From NCBI GenBank assembly GCA_903835255.1, contig CAILMI010000028.1:1-32167 (forward strand): a DNA stretch of 32,167 nucleotides, read 5' to 3'. Below, piece by piece: positions 7,237 to 15,935 of the stretch (positions within the stretch are counted from its first letter, which is position 1; the number at the start of each line of letters is the position of its first letter). Both the position numbers and the translations under genes were made by a program. The stretch is from an uncultured Verrucomicrobia subdivision 3 bacterium (GTDB lineage: Bacteria > Verrucomicrobiota > Verrucomicrobiia > Limisphaerales > UBA11358). Below the pieces are notes generated by a model that saw only the letters and a program-made list of their open reading frames with translations, was not told the DNA's origin and searched no databases.

Positions 7237-7797
7237 ATGTCATCCGATGAAATCCTGATGGAAGCGGAAGAGAAGATGATCAAGACCGAGCAGGTCGTGG
7301 TCAACGAATTCGCCGGAGTGCGCACGGGCAAGGCGTCCGCGTCGCTGATCGAAAATATTTTAGTCGAGGTGTACGGGTCGCAGATGCGCCTGCGCGAACT
7401 CGCCGGCATCACCACTCCCGAGCCGCGCATGCTGGTCGTGCAGCCCTGGGACATCACCGGCATTCAGTCCATTGAGAAGGCCATCCAGAAGGCCAACCTC
7501 GGTTTGTCCCCGGTCGTTCAGGGCAAAATCATCCGCGTGTCGTTCCCGGATTTGAGCACCGAGCGCCGGCAGGAGTTTGTTAAAATCACCAAGAAGATGG
7601 CGGAAGACAGCCGGGTGGCCGTGCGCCACGTCCGCCGCGATGCCATGGAGCTCTTGAAGAAAGCGGTTAAAGCCCACGAGACCAGCGAAGAGGATCAGGA
7701 AAAGACCGAGAAAGAAATCCAAAAGCTCACCGACCAGTACATCGGCAAGATCGACGCCCATCTGGCGCACAAGGAAAAAGAGATTTTAACGGTCTGA
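7237..7797 (+). CDS. frr: Ribosome recycling factor
   Basis: 186 aa, the normal length. With EF-G it splits the post-termination ribosome in the cytoplasm. Family marks: FAGVRTGKASASLIENILV, VEVYGSQMRLRELAGI, the PEPRMLVVQPWD strand, IEKAIQKANLGLSPVVQGK, FPDLSTERRQEFVKITKK and VAVRHVRRDAMELLKK. The C-terminal half is the long charged three-helix bundle (EEDQEKTEKEIQKLTDQYI). It starts with ATG after an AT-rich leader without a clear Shine-Dalgarno. The usual bacterial neighbours (rpsB, tsf, pyrH) are not beside it; purA follows ~200 bp downstream behind a terminator, so frr is probably transcribed alone. Confidence 0.96.
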   Translation: MSSDEILMEAEEKMIKTEQVVVNEFAGVRTGKASASLIENILVEVYGSQMRLRELAGITTPEPRMLVVQPWDITGIQSIEKAIQKANLGLSPVVQGKIIRVSFPDLSTERRQEFVKITKKMAEDSRVAVRHVRRDAMELLKKAVKAHETSEEDQEKTEKEIQKLTDQYIGKIDAHLAHKEKEILTV

Positions 7798-7859
7798 GGC
7801 GGCGGGGCGGGGCCGCCATAGGGCAGCGGGACGGAGCAGGAATCGATTTGACAGCCGAA

Positions 7860-7888
7860 TTGACTTTCCCCCCCTGTTTTCCTAGCCT
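7860..7888 (+). promoter_or_regulatory. Possible promoter for purA
   Basis: TTGACT (7860-7865), a 17-bp spacer and TAGCCT (7883-7888) would start a transcript near 7895, about 100 nt before purA. A perfect TTGACA lies at 7848-7853 but has no matching -10 at normal spacing. Visual match only. Confidence 0.3.
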
Positions 7889-7914
7889 TCTCCCGCAAAG
7901 ACACTCCCGCGTTG

Positions 7915-7943
7915 CCCCGGATTTGCGTCCGGGGATTTTTATT
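7915..7943 (+). terminator. Intrinsic terminator in the frr-purA interval
   Basis: CCCCGGA (7915-7921) pairs perfectly with TCCGGGG (7928-7934) around TTTGCG and is followed by ATTTTTATT. It lies 118 nt after frr and 52 nt before purA. It could simply end the frr transcript, or act as a leader attenuator if the promoter near 7860-7888 is real. A second hairpin, GGCGC/GCGCC, lies just before the purA start. Confidence 0.75.
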
Positions 7944-7989
7944 GCGGCAGGAGGCGCTGCAGTGGCGCCCTACGCGAAACAAATTTTAA

Positions 7990-9267
<1,278 letters not shown>

Positions 9268-9303
9268 TTAGCCGCGGCGGTTACCGTCTGCCACCGCTCC
9301 TCT

Positions 9304-10038
9304 ATGAGTTCGCCAGTCCAATTGAGTCCCGGAGCCGCCGCCAATCTCCCGCGCCATGTCGCGGTGATCATGGATGGCAACGGGCGCTGGGCCAAGTCGC
9401 GTCACCTGCCGCGCATCGAAGGACACCGGCGCGGCGCGGATTCGGCCCGCGAAATCATCCGCACGGCGGGCGAGCTCGGGATCAAGTACCTCACCCTCTA
9501 CGCGTTTTCCGCCGAGAACTGGAATCGCCCCAAGGACGAGGTGGACGCGCTGATGAAATATCTCGTCCATTACCTTAAGACCGAGACGAAGGTTCTGAAC
9601 AAAAACAACGTCCGGCTGGAAGTCATTGGGCAGATCCACCGGCTCCCCGAAAATGTTCAGGAGCATCTCGCCAAATCCATCGCCACTCTTTCCAAAAATA
9701 ACGGTCTGACCCTCATCATGGCGTTGAGCTACGGGAGCCGCATCGAGATCGTGGAGGCGGTCCGTCAGATTGCTGGGAAAGTGAAGCTGGGCAAGCTGGA
9801 TCCGGCCGATATCACCGAGGAAGTCGTTTCCCAGCATCTCTGGACGAGGAACATTCCTGATCCCGACCTGCTGATTCGGACCAGCGGGGAGATGCGCGTG
9901 AGTAATTTTCTCCTGTGGCAGATCAGCTACGCCGAACTGGTCATCACCCCCACGCTCTGGCCGGATTTCAAGAGACCCCAGTTTCTGGCCGCGCTGGAGG
10001 ACTATGCGGGGCGGCACCGGCGTTTCGGAGGGGTGTGA
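9304..10038 (+). CDS. uppS: Isoprenyl (undecaprenyl) diphosphate synthase
   Basis: 244 aa. A cytoplasmic or membrane-associated cis-prenyltransferase that extends farnesyl diphosphate with isopentenyl units to the C55 lipid carrier for cell-wall synthesis. Marks: HVAVIMDGNGRWAKSR (catalytic Asp in MDGNGRWA), GHRRGADSAREII, YLTLYAFSAENWNRP, LIRTSGEMRVSNFLLWQ and SYAELVITPTLWPDF (pyrophosphate-binding Arg/Ser and Glu residues). Length and motif spacing are normal. The common downstream partners cdsA and dxr are absent; carbonic anhydrase converges on it with no gap. Its TGA stop lies in the loop of a hairpin shared with that gene. Confidence 0.95.
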   Translation: MSSPVQLSPGAAANLPRHVAVIMDGNGRWAKSRHLPRIEGHRRGADSAREIIRTAGELGIKYLTLYAFSAENWNRPKDEVDALMKYLVHYLKTETKVLNKNNVRLEVIGQIHRLPENVQEHLAKSIATLSKNNGLTLIMALSYGSRIEIVEAVRQIAGKVKLGKLDPADITEEVVSQHLWTRNIPDPDLLIRTSGEMRVSNFLLWQISYAELVITPTLWPDFKRPQFLAALEDYAGRHRRFGGV

Positions 10039-10047
10039 TCACCCCTC
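10028..10047. terminator. Hairpin spanning both convergent stop codons
   Basis: GAGGGGTG (10028-10035) and CACCCCTC (10040-10047) form a perfect 8-bp stem with a TGAT loop. The uppS TGA (10036-10038) and the carbonic anhydrase stop (10039-10041, minus strand) fall in or at the loop. No T-tract follows on either side, so efficiency as a bidirectional terminator is uncertain. Confidence 0.5.
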
Positions 10048-10677
10048 AGGAGTGAGCGGCAGAAATTGTTTCGTCGCCGGGTCGTAGGCAAACAGCTCGG
10101 CGGTGGCGATCTTGAAGAACCATCCGTGCAGACGCAGCGAGCCGTCCATCAGCCGTTCCTGAACACAGTGGTAGCTGTGAAGATTTTCCAGACCGAACAG
10201 CACGTTTTCCTCGGCAGCGGTGTCCACCCGCACGGATTCATCCCGGAGATGCACGTATTGCGAGCGGATGATTTCGCTCACGGGCGCGGCGAGCTTCAGC
10301 CACTCGCGCAGATGCGGCATGGACTGGCCGTTCGGCAGCCCCCCCAGGAGCGCCGTCATCGCCCCGCACTGCGAATGGCCGCACACCACGATGTCGCTGA
10401 CACGTAAGGTCTCCACAGCGAACTCAATCGCCGCCGCGGTGGAGTTGGTGCTGCCCGTCACCCCGGCGGGCGGGATGATGTTGCCGATATTTTTGACGAC
10501 GAACAGGTCGCCGGGCTTGCTCTGCGTGATCAGCTCCGCCAGCACCCGAGAATCCGAGCAGGTGATAAACAGCGTGTGCGGGTTCTGTCCATCCTGCGAC
10601 AGCTTGCGGAAGAGGGTCCGGTAATTGCCGAACTGGTCGTTGTGGAAACGATGAACGCCTTCGATGAGCTGTTGCAT
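10039..10677 (-). CDS. Beta-class carbonic anhydrase
   Basis: 212 aa. It interconverts CO2 and bicarbonate with a zinc centre. Zinc ligands are visible as ITCSDSR (Cys, followed by the Asp-Arg dyad) and CGHSQCGAM (His and Cys). FVVKNIGNIIPP and AIEFAVETLRVSDIVVCGHS are typical for beta enzymes; the C-terminus ends in GWFFKIATAELFAYDP. No signal peptide is seen, so it is cytoplasmic and likely supplies bicarbonate for carboxylations or pH balance. It is convergent with uppS, and its start lies 67 nt from the end of purE on the same strand. PurE-type chemistry also handles CO2 units, but a functional link is only a thought. Confidence 0.93.
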   Translation of the reverse strand: MQQLIEGVHRFHNDQFGNYRTLFRKLSQDGQNPHTLFITCSDSRVLAELITQSKPGDLFVVKNIGNIIPPAGVTGSTNSTAAAIEFAVETLRVSDIVVCGHSQCGAMTALLGGLPNGQSMPHLREWLKLAAPVSEIIRSQYVHLRDESVRVDTAAEENVLFGLENLHSYHCVQERLMDGSLRLHGWFFKIATAELFAYDPATKQFLPLTPEG

Positions 10678-10744
10678 GGGTTAAGGGGTTCCAGAATGTG
10701 TCGCGCGTCGCTGGGCGGCGTTTGCAGCAAACCGGGTTGAATCC

Positions 10745-11242
10745 TCAGGACAGATTTTTGTTCTTGGCGCGCGATTCCTCCATCAGCCTCACCTTGAATT
10801 GCACCAGGGCCGCGCGCACATCTTCGTCTCCGGTGGCGATGACCTGCGCTGCGAGAATTCCGGCATTGCGGGCGCCGTTGATGGCCACGGTGGCCACGGG
10901 AACGCCCGGGGGCATCTGCACCATGGACAACAGCGAGTCCAATCCGTCCGTGGACTTGCCTAGGATGGGGACGCCGATGACCGGCAGGGTGGTGAATGCC
11001 GCTGTGACACCCGCCAGATGGGCGGCACCGCCTGCGCCGCAGATAATGATCTTCAATCCGCGTCCGATGGCGCCGGAAACATAGGCCTCCAGCCCGTGCG
11101 GATCGCGGTGCGCGGAAATCACTTTTGCCTCGGAGGCGATGCCCAGTTCCTTCAGCGCCTCGGCTGCCGCCCGCATCACGGGCCAGTCCGAATCGCTCCC
11201 CATCAATATCCCAACCTGGATGTTATTTGAATTTGAATTCAT
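10745..11242 (-). CDS. purE: N5-carboxyaminoimidazole ribonucleotide mutase (PurE)
   Basis: 165 aa from the ATG at 11242 (MNSNSNNIQVGIL). The frame stays open to 11503, but the extra 87 residues lack family similarity and overlap the chrA start region, so the shorter start is used. PurE moves the carboxyl group in de novo purine synthesis. Marks: GSDSDWPVMRAAAEAL, VISAHRDPHGLEAY (the SAHR active-site His) and IICGAGGAAHLAGVTAAFT. The rest is the normal PVIGVP core with GLDSLLSMVQMPPGVPVATVAI, typical of class I enzymes. SAHRDP replaces the commoner SAHRTP. Class I enzymes normally need PurK, often adjacent; none is seen here, so purK must lie elsewhere if present. Confidence 0.94.
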   Translation of the reverse strand: MNSNSNNIQVGILMGSDSDWPVMRAAAEALKELGIASEAKVISAHRDPHGLEAYVSGAIGRGLKIIICGAGGAAHLAGVTAAFTTLPVIGVPILGKSTDGLDSLLSMVQMPPGVPVATVAINGARNAGILAAQVIATGDEDVRAALVQFKVRLMEESRAKNKNLS

Positions 11243-11368
11243 GGACGGGAGTATACGCAAATGCCTGCCAAATGTCATCAGGTCAAAATGGAGGAGGTAT
11301 CGATTAGAAATGGATAAGAAATAGATAAGATTGACGCGCCCTCCCGTCTGCCGGGTATTCTCATTCCA

Positions 11369-12796
11369 GTGGACACTGAACCCAAACCGTTGACAGCCCC
11401 ACACGCTTCCGCCCCGCTCCCTGGTAACCCACTCATTCTTCCTGGCACGGAGGGTCCTAACGGGGGCAAGCCGCTCTCTGGGATTTCCGAAAACACGCGC
11501 CACCCCTCATTCGCCGAAGCGTTCCGTTTCTGGCTCAAACTGGGTTTGATCAGCTTCGGAGGTCCGGCGGGACAGATTGCCATCATGCACGCGGAACTGG
11601 TGGAGAAGAAAAAATGGATCAGCGAGGCGCGGTTTTTCCACGCATTGAACTACTGCATGCTGCTGCCCGGTCCAGAGGCGCAACAGCTGGCCACCTACGT
11701 CGGCTGGCTCCTGCACCGCACGTGGGGCGGCATCATGGCGGGCGCGCTGTTCGTGCTGCCATCCCTGTTCCTTCTTTGGGCGTTGAGCGTTGCCTACGTT
11801 ACCTGTGGCGACATCGAGTGGGTTGCGGCGGTTTTTTACGGGCTGAAACCGGCCGTGCTCGCTATCGTTCTCGGAGCGGTCCTCCGTATCGGCGGCAAGG
11901 CGTTAAAAAATGAAATCCTGTGGACGATGGCGGGGATGTCGTTCGTGGCGATTTATTTTTTCACAGTTCCTTTCCCCGCCATCATCGCCGCGGCCGGCGT
12001 CACGGGGATCATCGGAGGCCGTTTCTGGCCGCAGAAATTTCTATTGTTCCAGGGACACGCGGCCAAGAAGGGCTCGGAAACGGTCCTGAGCGACGCCGGG
12101 GAAATCGCCGAACACACTCGGCCGACATGGGGGCGGGCCCTCCGCGTGACGGGCACCTGCCTTGCGTTGTGGTGGCTGCCGGTGGCGCTGGCCGGCGCCT
12201 GGTTTGGCACGAAATCCGTGTGGTTTCAGCAGGGCATTTTTTTTAGCAAAGCGGCGATGGTCACCTTCGGCGGGGCCTATGCGGTGCTGCCGTATGTGTC
12301 GCAGCAGGCCGTGGAGAATTTCCACTGGCTCACAGCAGGGCAGATGCTCGACGGACTGGCCTTCGCGGAAACCACGCCCGGCCCGCTGATCATGGTGCTG
12401 CAATTTGTCGGCTTCCTGGGCGCATGGCACCAGCCGGGCCCGCTGTCGCCGCTCACCTCCGCAACGCTCGGCGCTCTCCTCACCACCTGGACGACCTTCC
12501 TGCCGTGCTTTCTCTGGATTTTTCTCGGCGCCCCGCACATCGAACAATTGCGCGGGAATAAAAAGCTAACCGCCGCGCTGTCCACCGTCACCGCAGCCGT
12601 CGTCGGCGTGGTACTGAACCTCGGCGTGTGGTTCGGGCTGCACGTCCTGCTGCCGGAAACCGGCGGCGTGGATATTTATGCCGCCGCCGTCTGCGGGATC
12701 GCCTTCGCAGGCATGGTCCGCTGGAAGTGGGGCATCATCCCGGTGATCTTGTGTGCGGGAGGGCTGGGGCTGGTCCATCGCTGGGTTTTTTTATAA
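11369..12796 (+). CDS. chrA: Chromate efflux transporter, two CHR domains
   Basis: 475 aa from a GTG start. An inner-membrane transporter of the CHR superfamily that exports chromate using the proton gradient. The first CHR domain (about 48-215) shows FWLKLGLISFGGPAGQIA, the LLPGPEAQQLA motif and several membrane segments. A charged cytoplasmic loop (about 222-255) follows. The second domain (from about 285) repeats the pattern with FGGAYAVLPYVSQQAV and ETTPGPLIMVLQFVG. About ten to twelve hydrophobic segments are visible. The first ~45 residues are Pro/Gly-rich and poorly conserved in style, so the start could be further in. It is divergent from purE (127-bp gap); the MFS gene follows after 94 bp. 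Confidence 0.92.
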   Translation: MDTEPKPLTAPHASAPLPGNPLILPGTEGPNGGKPLSGISENTRHPSFAEAFRFWLKLGLISFGGPAGQIAIMHAELVEKKKWISEARFFHALNYCMLLPGPEAQQLATYVGWLLHRTWGGIMAGALFVLPSLFLLWALSVAYVTCGDIEWVAAVFYGLKPAVLAIVLGAVLRIGGKALKNEILWTMAGMSFVAIYFFTVPFPAIIAAAGVTGIIGGRFWPQKFLLFQGHAAKKGSETVLSDAGEIAEHTRPTWGRALRVTGTCLALWWLPVALAGAWFGTKSVWFQQGIFFSKAAMVTFGGAYAVLPYVSQQAVENFHWLTAGQMLDGLAFAETTPGPLIMVLQFVGFLGAWHQPGPLSPLTSATLGALLTTWTTFLPCFLWIFLGAPHIEQLRGNKKLTAALSTVTAAVVGVVLNLGVWFGLHVLLPETGGVDIYAAAVCGIAFAGMVRWKWGIIPVILCAGGLGLVHRWVFL

Positions 12797-12860
12797 TCGG
12801 AACGCCCGCCTCCAGCCCCGCCCGAAGCCGTAAGGATCCGGTACTACGAATAATTCTAAG

Positions 12861-12880
12861 AGACGGTTTCCGTCTTTAAA
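12861..12880 (+). terminator. Small hairpin between chrA and the MFS gene
   Basis: AGACGG (12861-12866) pairs with CCGTCT (12870-12875) around TTT, followed by TTAAAT. The stem is only 6 bp and it sits 11 nt before the GTG start of the next gene. It is at best a weak terminator, or a structure limiting translation of the MFS gene. Confidence 0.35.
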
Positions 12881-12890
12881 TCGTTAAAAC

Positions 12891-14111
12891 GTGATTCGCT
12901 GGCAGAATATCTCAGAGTTTCTTGCACTGCGGCGCAACACATCGCTGTTGCTGGTCGCGCTGGTTCTGGCGGGTACGGGCGAAAAACTGTGGCTCGGTTT
13001 CGCGCCGAAATATATCCAAACGCTCGGCGGCGGCATCTGGGTGATCGGGGTCTATGACGCGCTGCAGACGCTGCTCGGCGCGGTGTACGCCTATCCCGGC
13101 GGATGGTTAACGGATCGGTGGGGGCAACGCCGGTCGCTGCTGCTGTTCAGCCTGATATCTGTGGCCGGCTATTTTATGGTGCAGCTCTGGCACCATTGGA
13201 TGGCCCTGCTGCTCGGCTCCTTTTTTTTCCTCGCCTGGAGCGCCCTGTCCTTGCCGGCAACCTTCTCCATCGTCGCCACATCGCTGCAACGCCATCGCCA
13301 TACAATGGGAATGGGGGTGCAATCCCTGGTCCGCCGCGTCCCGATGCTGCTGGGCCCGCTCATCGGCGGCTGGCTGCTCACGCGCTACGGATGGACCGAC
13401 GGCGTCCGTTACGCGCTCGCCCTGTGCATCGCGCTGAGCCTGCTGACGCTGGGATTCCAGTGGTTTTTGTTCGAGCCGGATAAGCCCGGACGGCGACAAG
13501 GCGGCAAGTCGCATTCTGAAGTTGCGGTAGCGCCCACGTTTTTCACCATCGTCAAAAACTTCACGCCTGCCCTGCGGGAGCTGCTCGTCAGCGATATCCT
13601 CATCCGCTTCTGTGAGCGCATTCCCTATGCCTTTGTGATCTTATGGGCCATGGATTCCGGCGGCGTTACCGCACAGCAATTCGGATATTTGGTCGCGTTG
13701 GAGATGGTCACGGCAATGGCCTGCTACCTCCCCGTCGCACATTTCGCAGACAAATACGGCCGGCGCCCGTTTGTGCTCGCCACCTTCGTTTTCTTTACCC
13801 TGTTTCCGCTCTCGCTGCTGTGGGCGCATGATTTCCGCTGGCTGGCGCTGGCGTTTGTGGTGCGCGGGCTGAAGGAGTTCGGCGAGCCGGCGCGCAAGGC
13901 CCTGATCCTTGGCGAGGCGCTCCCGGATCAGCGGGCGCGAACCTATGGCGCGTATTATCTCCTCCGCGATAGCACGGTCACGACCGGCTCTTTTCTGGGC
14001 GCCTGGCTGTGGAGCGTGAGCCCGCAGGCTAATTTCATCGGGGCCGCCGTTTGCGGCGCTCTGGGCACGCTCTGGTTCGGATGGTTTGTCTGCCGGAACC
14101 CCCGGGGCTAG
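12891..14111 (+). CDS. Major facilitator superfamily transporter
   Basis: 406 aa from a GTG start; the N-terminus MIRWQNISEFLALRRN precedes the first membrane segment. About twelve hydrophobic segments are visible. The loop between TM2 and TM3 carries the MFS motif A version GGWLTDRWGQRRSLL, and the second half has the related ADKYGRRPFVLA. The central loop (about 195-215, KPGRRQGGKSHSEV) is charged. Substrate is unknown; the family moves sugars, drugs or small organic ions with protons. ARKALILGEALPDQRAR and the AYYLLRDSTVTTGSFLGAWLW region resemble drug-type MFS proteins but do not fix a substrate. Being 94 bp behind chrA on the same strand, it may be co-expressed with the chromate pump. 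Confidence 0.85.
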   Translation: MIRWQNISEFLALRRNTSLLLVALVLAGTGEKLWLGFAPKYIQTLGGGIWVIGVYDALQTLLGAVYAYPGGWLTDRWGQRRSLLLFSLISVAGYFMVQLWHHWMALLLGSFFFLAWSALSLPATFSIVATSLQRHRHTMGMGVQSLVRRVPMLLGPLIGGWLLTRYGWTDGVRYALALCIALSLLTLGFQWFLFEPDKPGRRQGGKSHSEVAVAPTFFTIVKNFTPALRELLVSDILIRFCERIPYAFVILWAMDSGGVTAQQFGYLVALEMVTAMACYLPVAHFADKYGRRPFVLATFVFFTLFPLSLLWAHDFRWLALAFVVRGLKEFGEPARKALILGEALPDQRARTYGAYYLLRDSTVTTGSFLGAWLWSVSPQANFIGAAVCGALGTLWFGWFVCRNPRG

Positions 14112-14145
14112 ATCTCCCGCGCCCCCACCTCCGGCCGTCACCTAT

Positions 14146-14164
14146 TTGTCACTTCATTGTCACT
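14146..14164 (+). promoter_or_regulatory. Paired TTGTCACT direct repeats before the receiver gene
   Basis: TTGTCACT occurs at 14146-14153 and again at 14157-14164, so the two copies are 11 bp apart, one DNA turn. They end 43 bp before the receiver-gene ATG. Such spacing suits binding of a dimeric regulator on one DNA face, but an 8-bp pair can also occur by chance. Confidence 0.3.
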
Positions 14165-14207
14165 CGGCTGCCCTTGTGCTGGAACCAGGATAGGTCAGTC
14201 TCAACCC

Positions 14208-14591
14208 ATGACATCGAAGCGCATTTTGATCGCAGACGACGAGGCGGATTTTATCGGCCTCCTCCAATGGCAGCTTGCAGGGCAGGGGCACGAGTTCATG
14301 GTGGCTGGCGACGGGGTGAGCGCCCTCGAACAAGCGCGGCGGGGAAAGCCCGACCTGATTCTGCTGGATATCCTGATGCCCGACTTGGATGGCCTATCTG
14401 TCTGCGAGATGCTTCGGCGCCAGCCGGAAACAAAAACAATTCCCATCATTGTGATGAGCGCGCTTTGCGGGGATGTGACCCGGCGCACGGCGGCGATGCA
14501 CGCGGAGGATTTCTTCGCCAAGCCGCTGGATCTGCCTCGCCTGAGGCAGCGTATCGGTGAACTGCTGGTCGCTGCCCCGTCGGCGAATTGA
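14208..14591 (+). CDS. Stand-alone response-regulator receiver protein
   Basis: 127 aa from the ATG at 14208 (MTSKRILIADDEADF); the in-frame ATG at 14157 would add 17 residues not typical of the fold. A single receiver domain with the acidic pair DDE near residue 10-12, phospho-acceptor Asp in LILLDILMPDLDG (about residue 54), the Thr/Ser position in IIVMSAL, and the Lys in FFAKPLDLPRL. No DNA-binding or enzymatic output domain follows, so it is CheY/DivK-like and acts by protein contact after phosphorylation by a histidine kinase. No kinase is encoded in this window. It follows the MFS gene after 96 bp, with TTGTCACT repeats in the gap. Confidence 0.9.
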   Translation: MTSKRILIADDEADFIGLLQWQLAGQGHEFMVAGDGVSALEQARRGKPDLILLDILMPDLDGLSVCEMLRRQPETKTIPIIVMSALCGDVTRRTAAMHAEDFFAKPLDLPRLRQRIGELLVAAPSAN

Positions 14592-14818
14592 CGGCGGGCG
14601 CTCCGCGACCCTGCCGCACCGCTGCCGCCGCTGCCTTTCGATATCGTCTTAGAAACGCCGTTTCCGGTTCCTGCATTGGCGATCGGTGTGTGGATTTCAC
14701 CCCCGGGGGCTCAACCCAAATGCCGATCCTTGTTGCTATCTAAAATCAGGTTGCGTTAGGCTGGATTGCTCGACTCGTCCTGAATCTCCTTCGACAAGTT
14801 TGCCATCGTGTAAGCGGC
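14592..14818. other. Gap with nothing clear
   Basis: 227 bp between the receiver gene and the convergent TM2-domain gene. A small hairpin GAAAC-GCC-GTTTC lies at 14651-14663 without a T-tract. No other feature is seen. Confidence 0.4.
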
Positions 14819-15274
14819 TTAAAACCAAGCTTTCTTACCGACGACGTAAACACGATGAAACTCCTCGTCAGTTTTTGTTAAGTAGAGGATGCCCTCAATC
14901 AATCCAATGATCCCCATTGGAATTGCACCCCATCCGCACGTCAGAATAGAAACAAGCAGCATGATGATAGCTGGCGTGGGCATGCCGAGGATGAACTTGT
15001 GAATGCCCAATGCCCCCACAATTATTCCACAAATCCCAGCTGCAATCTTGTTGCCATCTTGCGAAGCCGCCGCTGAACTTCCCTTAGAATTTACAACTTC
15101 GCGAAAAACTCCGGTAGCAACCAAATCTCTCGGCTCGAAATCAACTCGCATTCCGCGTGCCGGCGGTTCCGACGCCCTCCACTCAGCACCGGTAAACTGG
15201 TAGCGCTGATTGTCGTCGCCACTAATGAAGCCATCATTTGTTTGAACGCTGAAGTCTAGGATTGAACCCTTCAT
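14819..15274 (-). CDS. TM2-domain membrane protein with small N-terminal OB-like domain
   Basis: 151 aa. Residues 1-60 (MKGSILDFSVQTNDGFISGD, then RYQFTGAEW and MRVDFEPRD) look like a small beta-barrel of the cold-shock/OB type often placed before TM2 domains. Residues about 72-135 are the TM2 domain: helix KIAAGICGIIVGALGIHKFI, the GxHKF turn, then a second hydrophobic helix IIMLLVSILTCGWGAIPMGI and GLIEGILYL. The C-terminus is short and charged. TM2 proteins are small inner-membrane proteins of unknown role. The upstream DNA (15275-15936) is repeat-rich and the restriction remnants lie beyond, so this gene may mark the left edge of the accessory zone. Confidence 0.8.
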   Translation of the reverse strand: MKGSILDFSVQTNDGFISGDDNQRYQFTGAEWRASEPPARGMRVDFEPRDLVATGVFREVVNSKGSSAAASQDGNKIAAGICGIIVGALGIHKFILGMPTPAIIMLLVSILTCGWGAIPMGIIGLIEGILYLTKTDEEFHRVYVVGKKAWF

Positions 15275-15409
15275 ATTATTTAGTTGTGTAATGGAGTCTG
15301 CTTTAAAAACTGCATCAAATCGCGGTTAGGCTTCGCTTCCCATCTGGCTTTATAATGTTGAATTTATGACGACGCTGCCAGCGTGTCGAGCCTCATTCCC
15401 TTGGCGCAG

Positions 15410-15452
15410 CCCCCCTTGGGGACTGGAAGGGGGGCGAGGCCACAGCGTGGCC
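15410..15452. repeat. Two consecutive perfect hairpins
   Basis: CCCCCCTT (15410-15417) pairs with AAGGGGGG (15427-15434). Four bases later GGCCAC (15438-15443) pairs with GTGGCC (15447-15452) around AGC. The double-hairpin style resembles 6940-6980, although the sequences differ. Confidence 0.55.
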
Positions 15453-15487
15453 GGCGCTCCGGGGGATGGGTGGGGGGCTTTGGGGTT

Positions 15488-15898
15488 AGACCTCCCCGAC
15501 GTGTCATGGCTGGAGTAAAGGCGGACGTTGGCATGCCGGATGCCGGCAAGCTGGCGTGGTGCGTGCCGCACTGGCCCCCAGGGCGCCGGACGAGCGCGAG
15601 GTCCGGGTAGCACACACCATGACAGTGAAGCCGCCGGAGGTGGCACAACAGCATGTTATATTTCAATGAACCGGGCCGTCGGGCGCGGGCACTCGCGGGG
15701 AGACGGCGGGGTCCTCCAAATCGGAGGGTCCGCTTGCGGAAACCGGTTTTAGGGGCGGCTTTGAATATAACGTGGGTTGTGCCTCTTCCGGGTAGCAAGG
15801 CGAACCTCAGGCGCACAGGCGCAGCCGAGCACCGTAGGTGGAGCCGTTCCGGCATGCCAACGCCCGCCTGAACGCGTTGTCTTGGGTCGGGGAGGTCT
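15488..15898. repeat. Two inverted copies of an unrecognised repeat element
   Basis: The outer ends AGACCTCCCCGAC (15488-15500) and GTCGGGGAGGTCT (15886-15898) are exact reverse complements. 20 bp at 15521-15540 matches the complement of 15848-15867 with one difference. Inner ends at 15644-15666 and 15761-15781 (cacaac..gttatat..tcaa against ttgaatataac..gttgtg) also pair, with small gaps. So a unit of ~140-180 bp is present twice, head to head, around ~95 bp with further hairpins (CCTCC/GGAGG and TCCGC/GCGGA). No ORF or transposase is inside; it may be a MITE-like or REP-like element moved by another gene. Confidence 0.6.
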
Positions 15899-15935
15899 GG
15901 ACCGCGTTGCTTGGGATCAGCGGCAGCTTTTCTCT

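Larger units (their letters stand above)
15275..15935. other. Hairpin-rich non-coding mosaic
   Basis: About 660 bp without a credible gene; the ORFs running through are Arg/Pro/Gly-rich readings of GC-rich repeat DNA. It holds a cluster of perfect short-loop hairpins (15410-15452) and two inverted copies of an unrecognised repeat (15488-15898). Its right end meets the truncated restriction gene. Confidence 0.6.

Noticed and set aside
9268-10017. 249-aa ORF antisense to uppS
   Set aside because: Mirrors the uppS codons; no signal, motif or family resemblance.
11243-11503. N-terminal extension of purE
   Set aside because: PurE proteins begin close to the GSDSD motif; the extension runs into the chrA start region and lacks similarity.
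15350-15870. Several ORFs in the hairpin-rich zone
   Set aside because: They read inverted repeats on both strands, are Arg/Pro/Gly-rich and show no family pattern.
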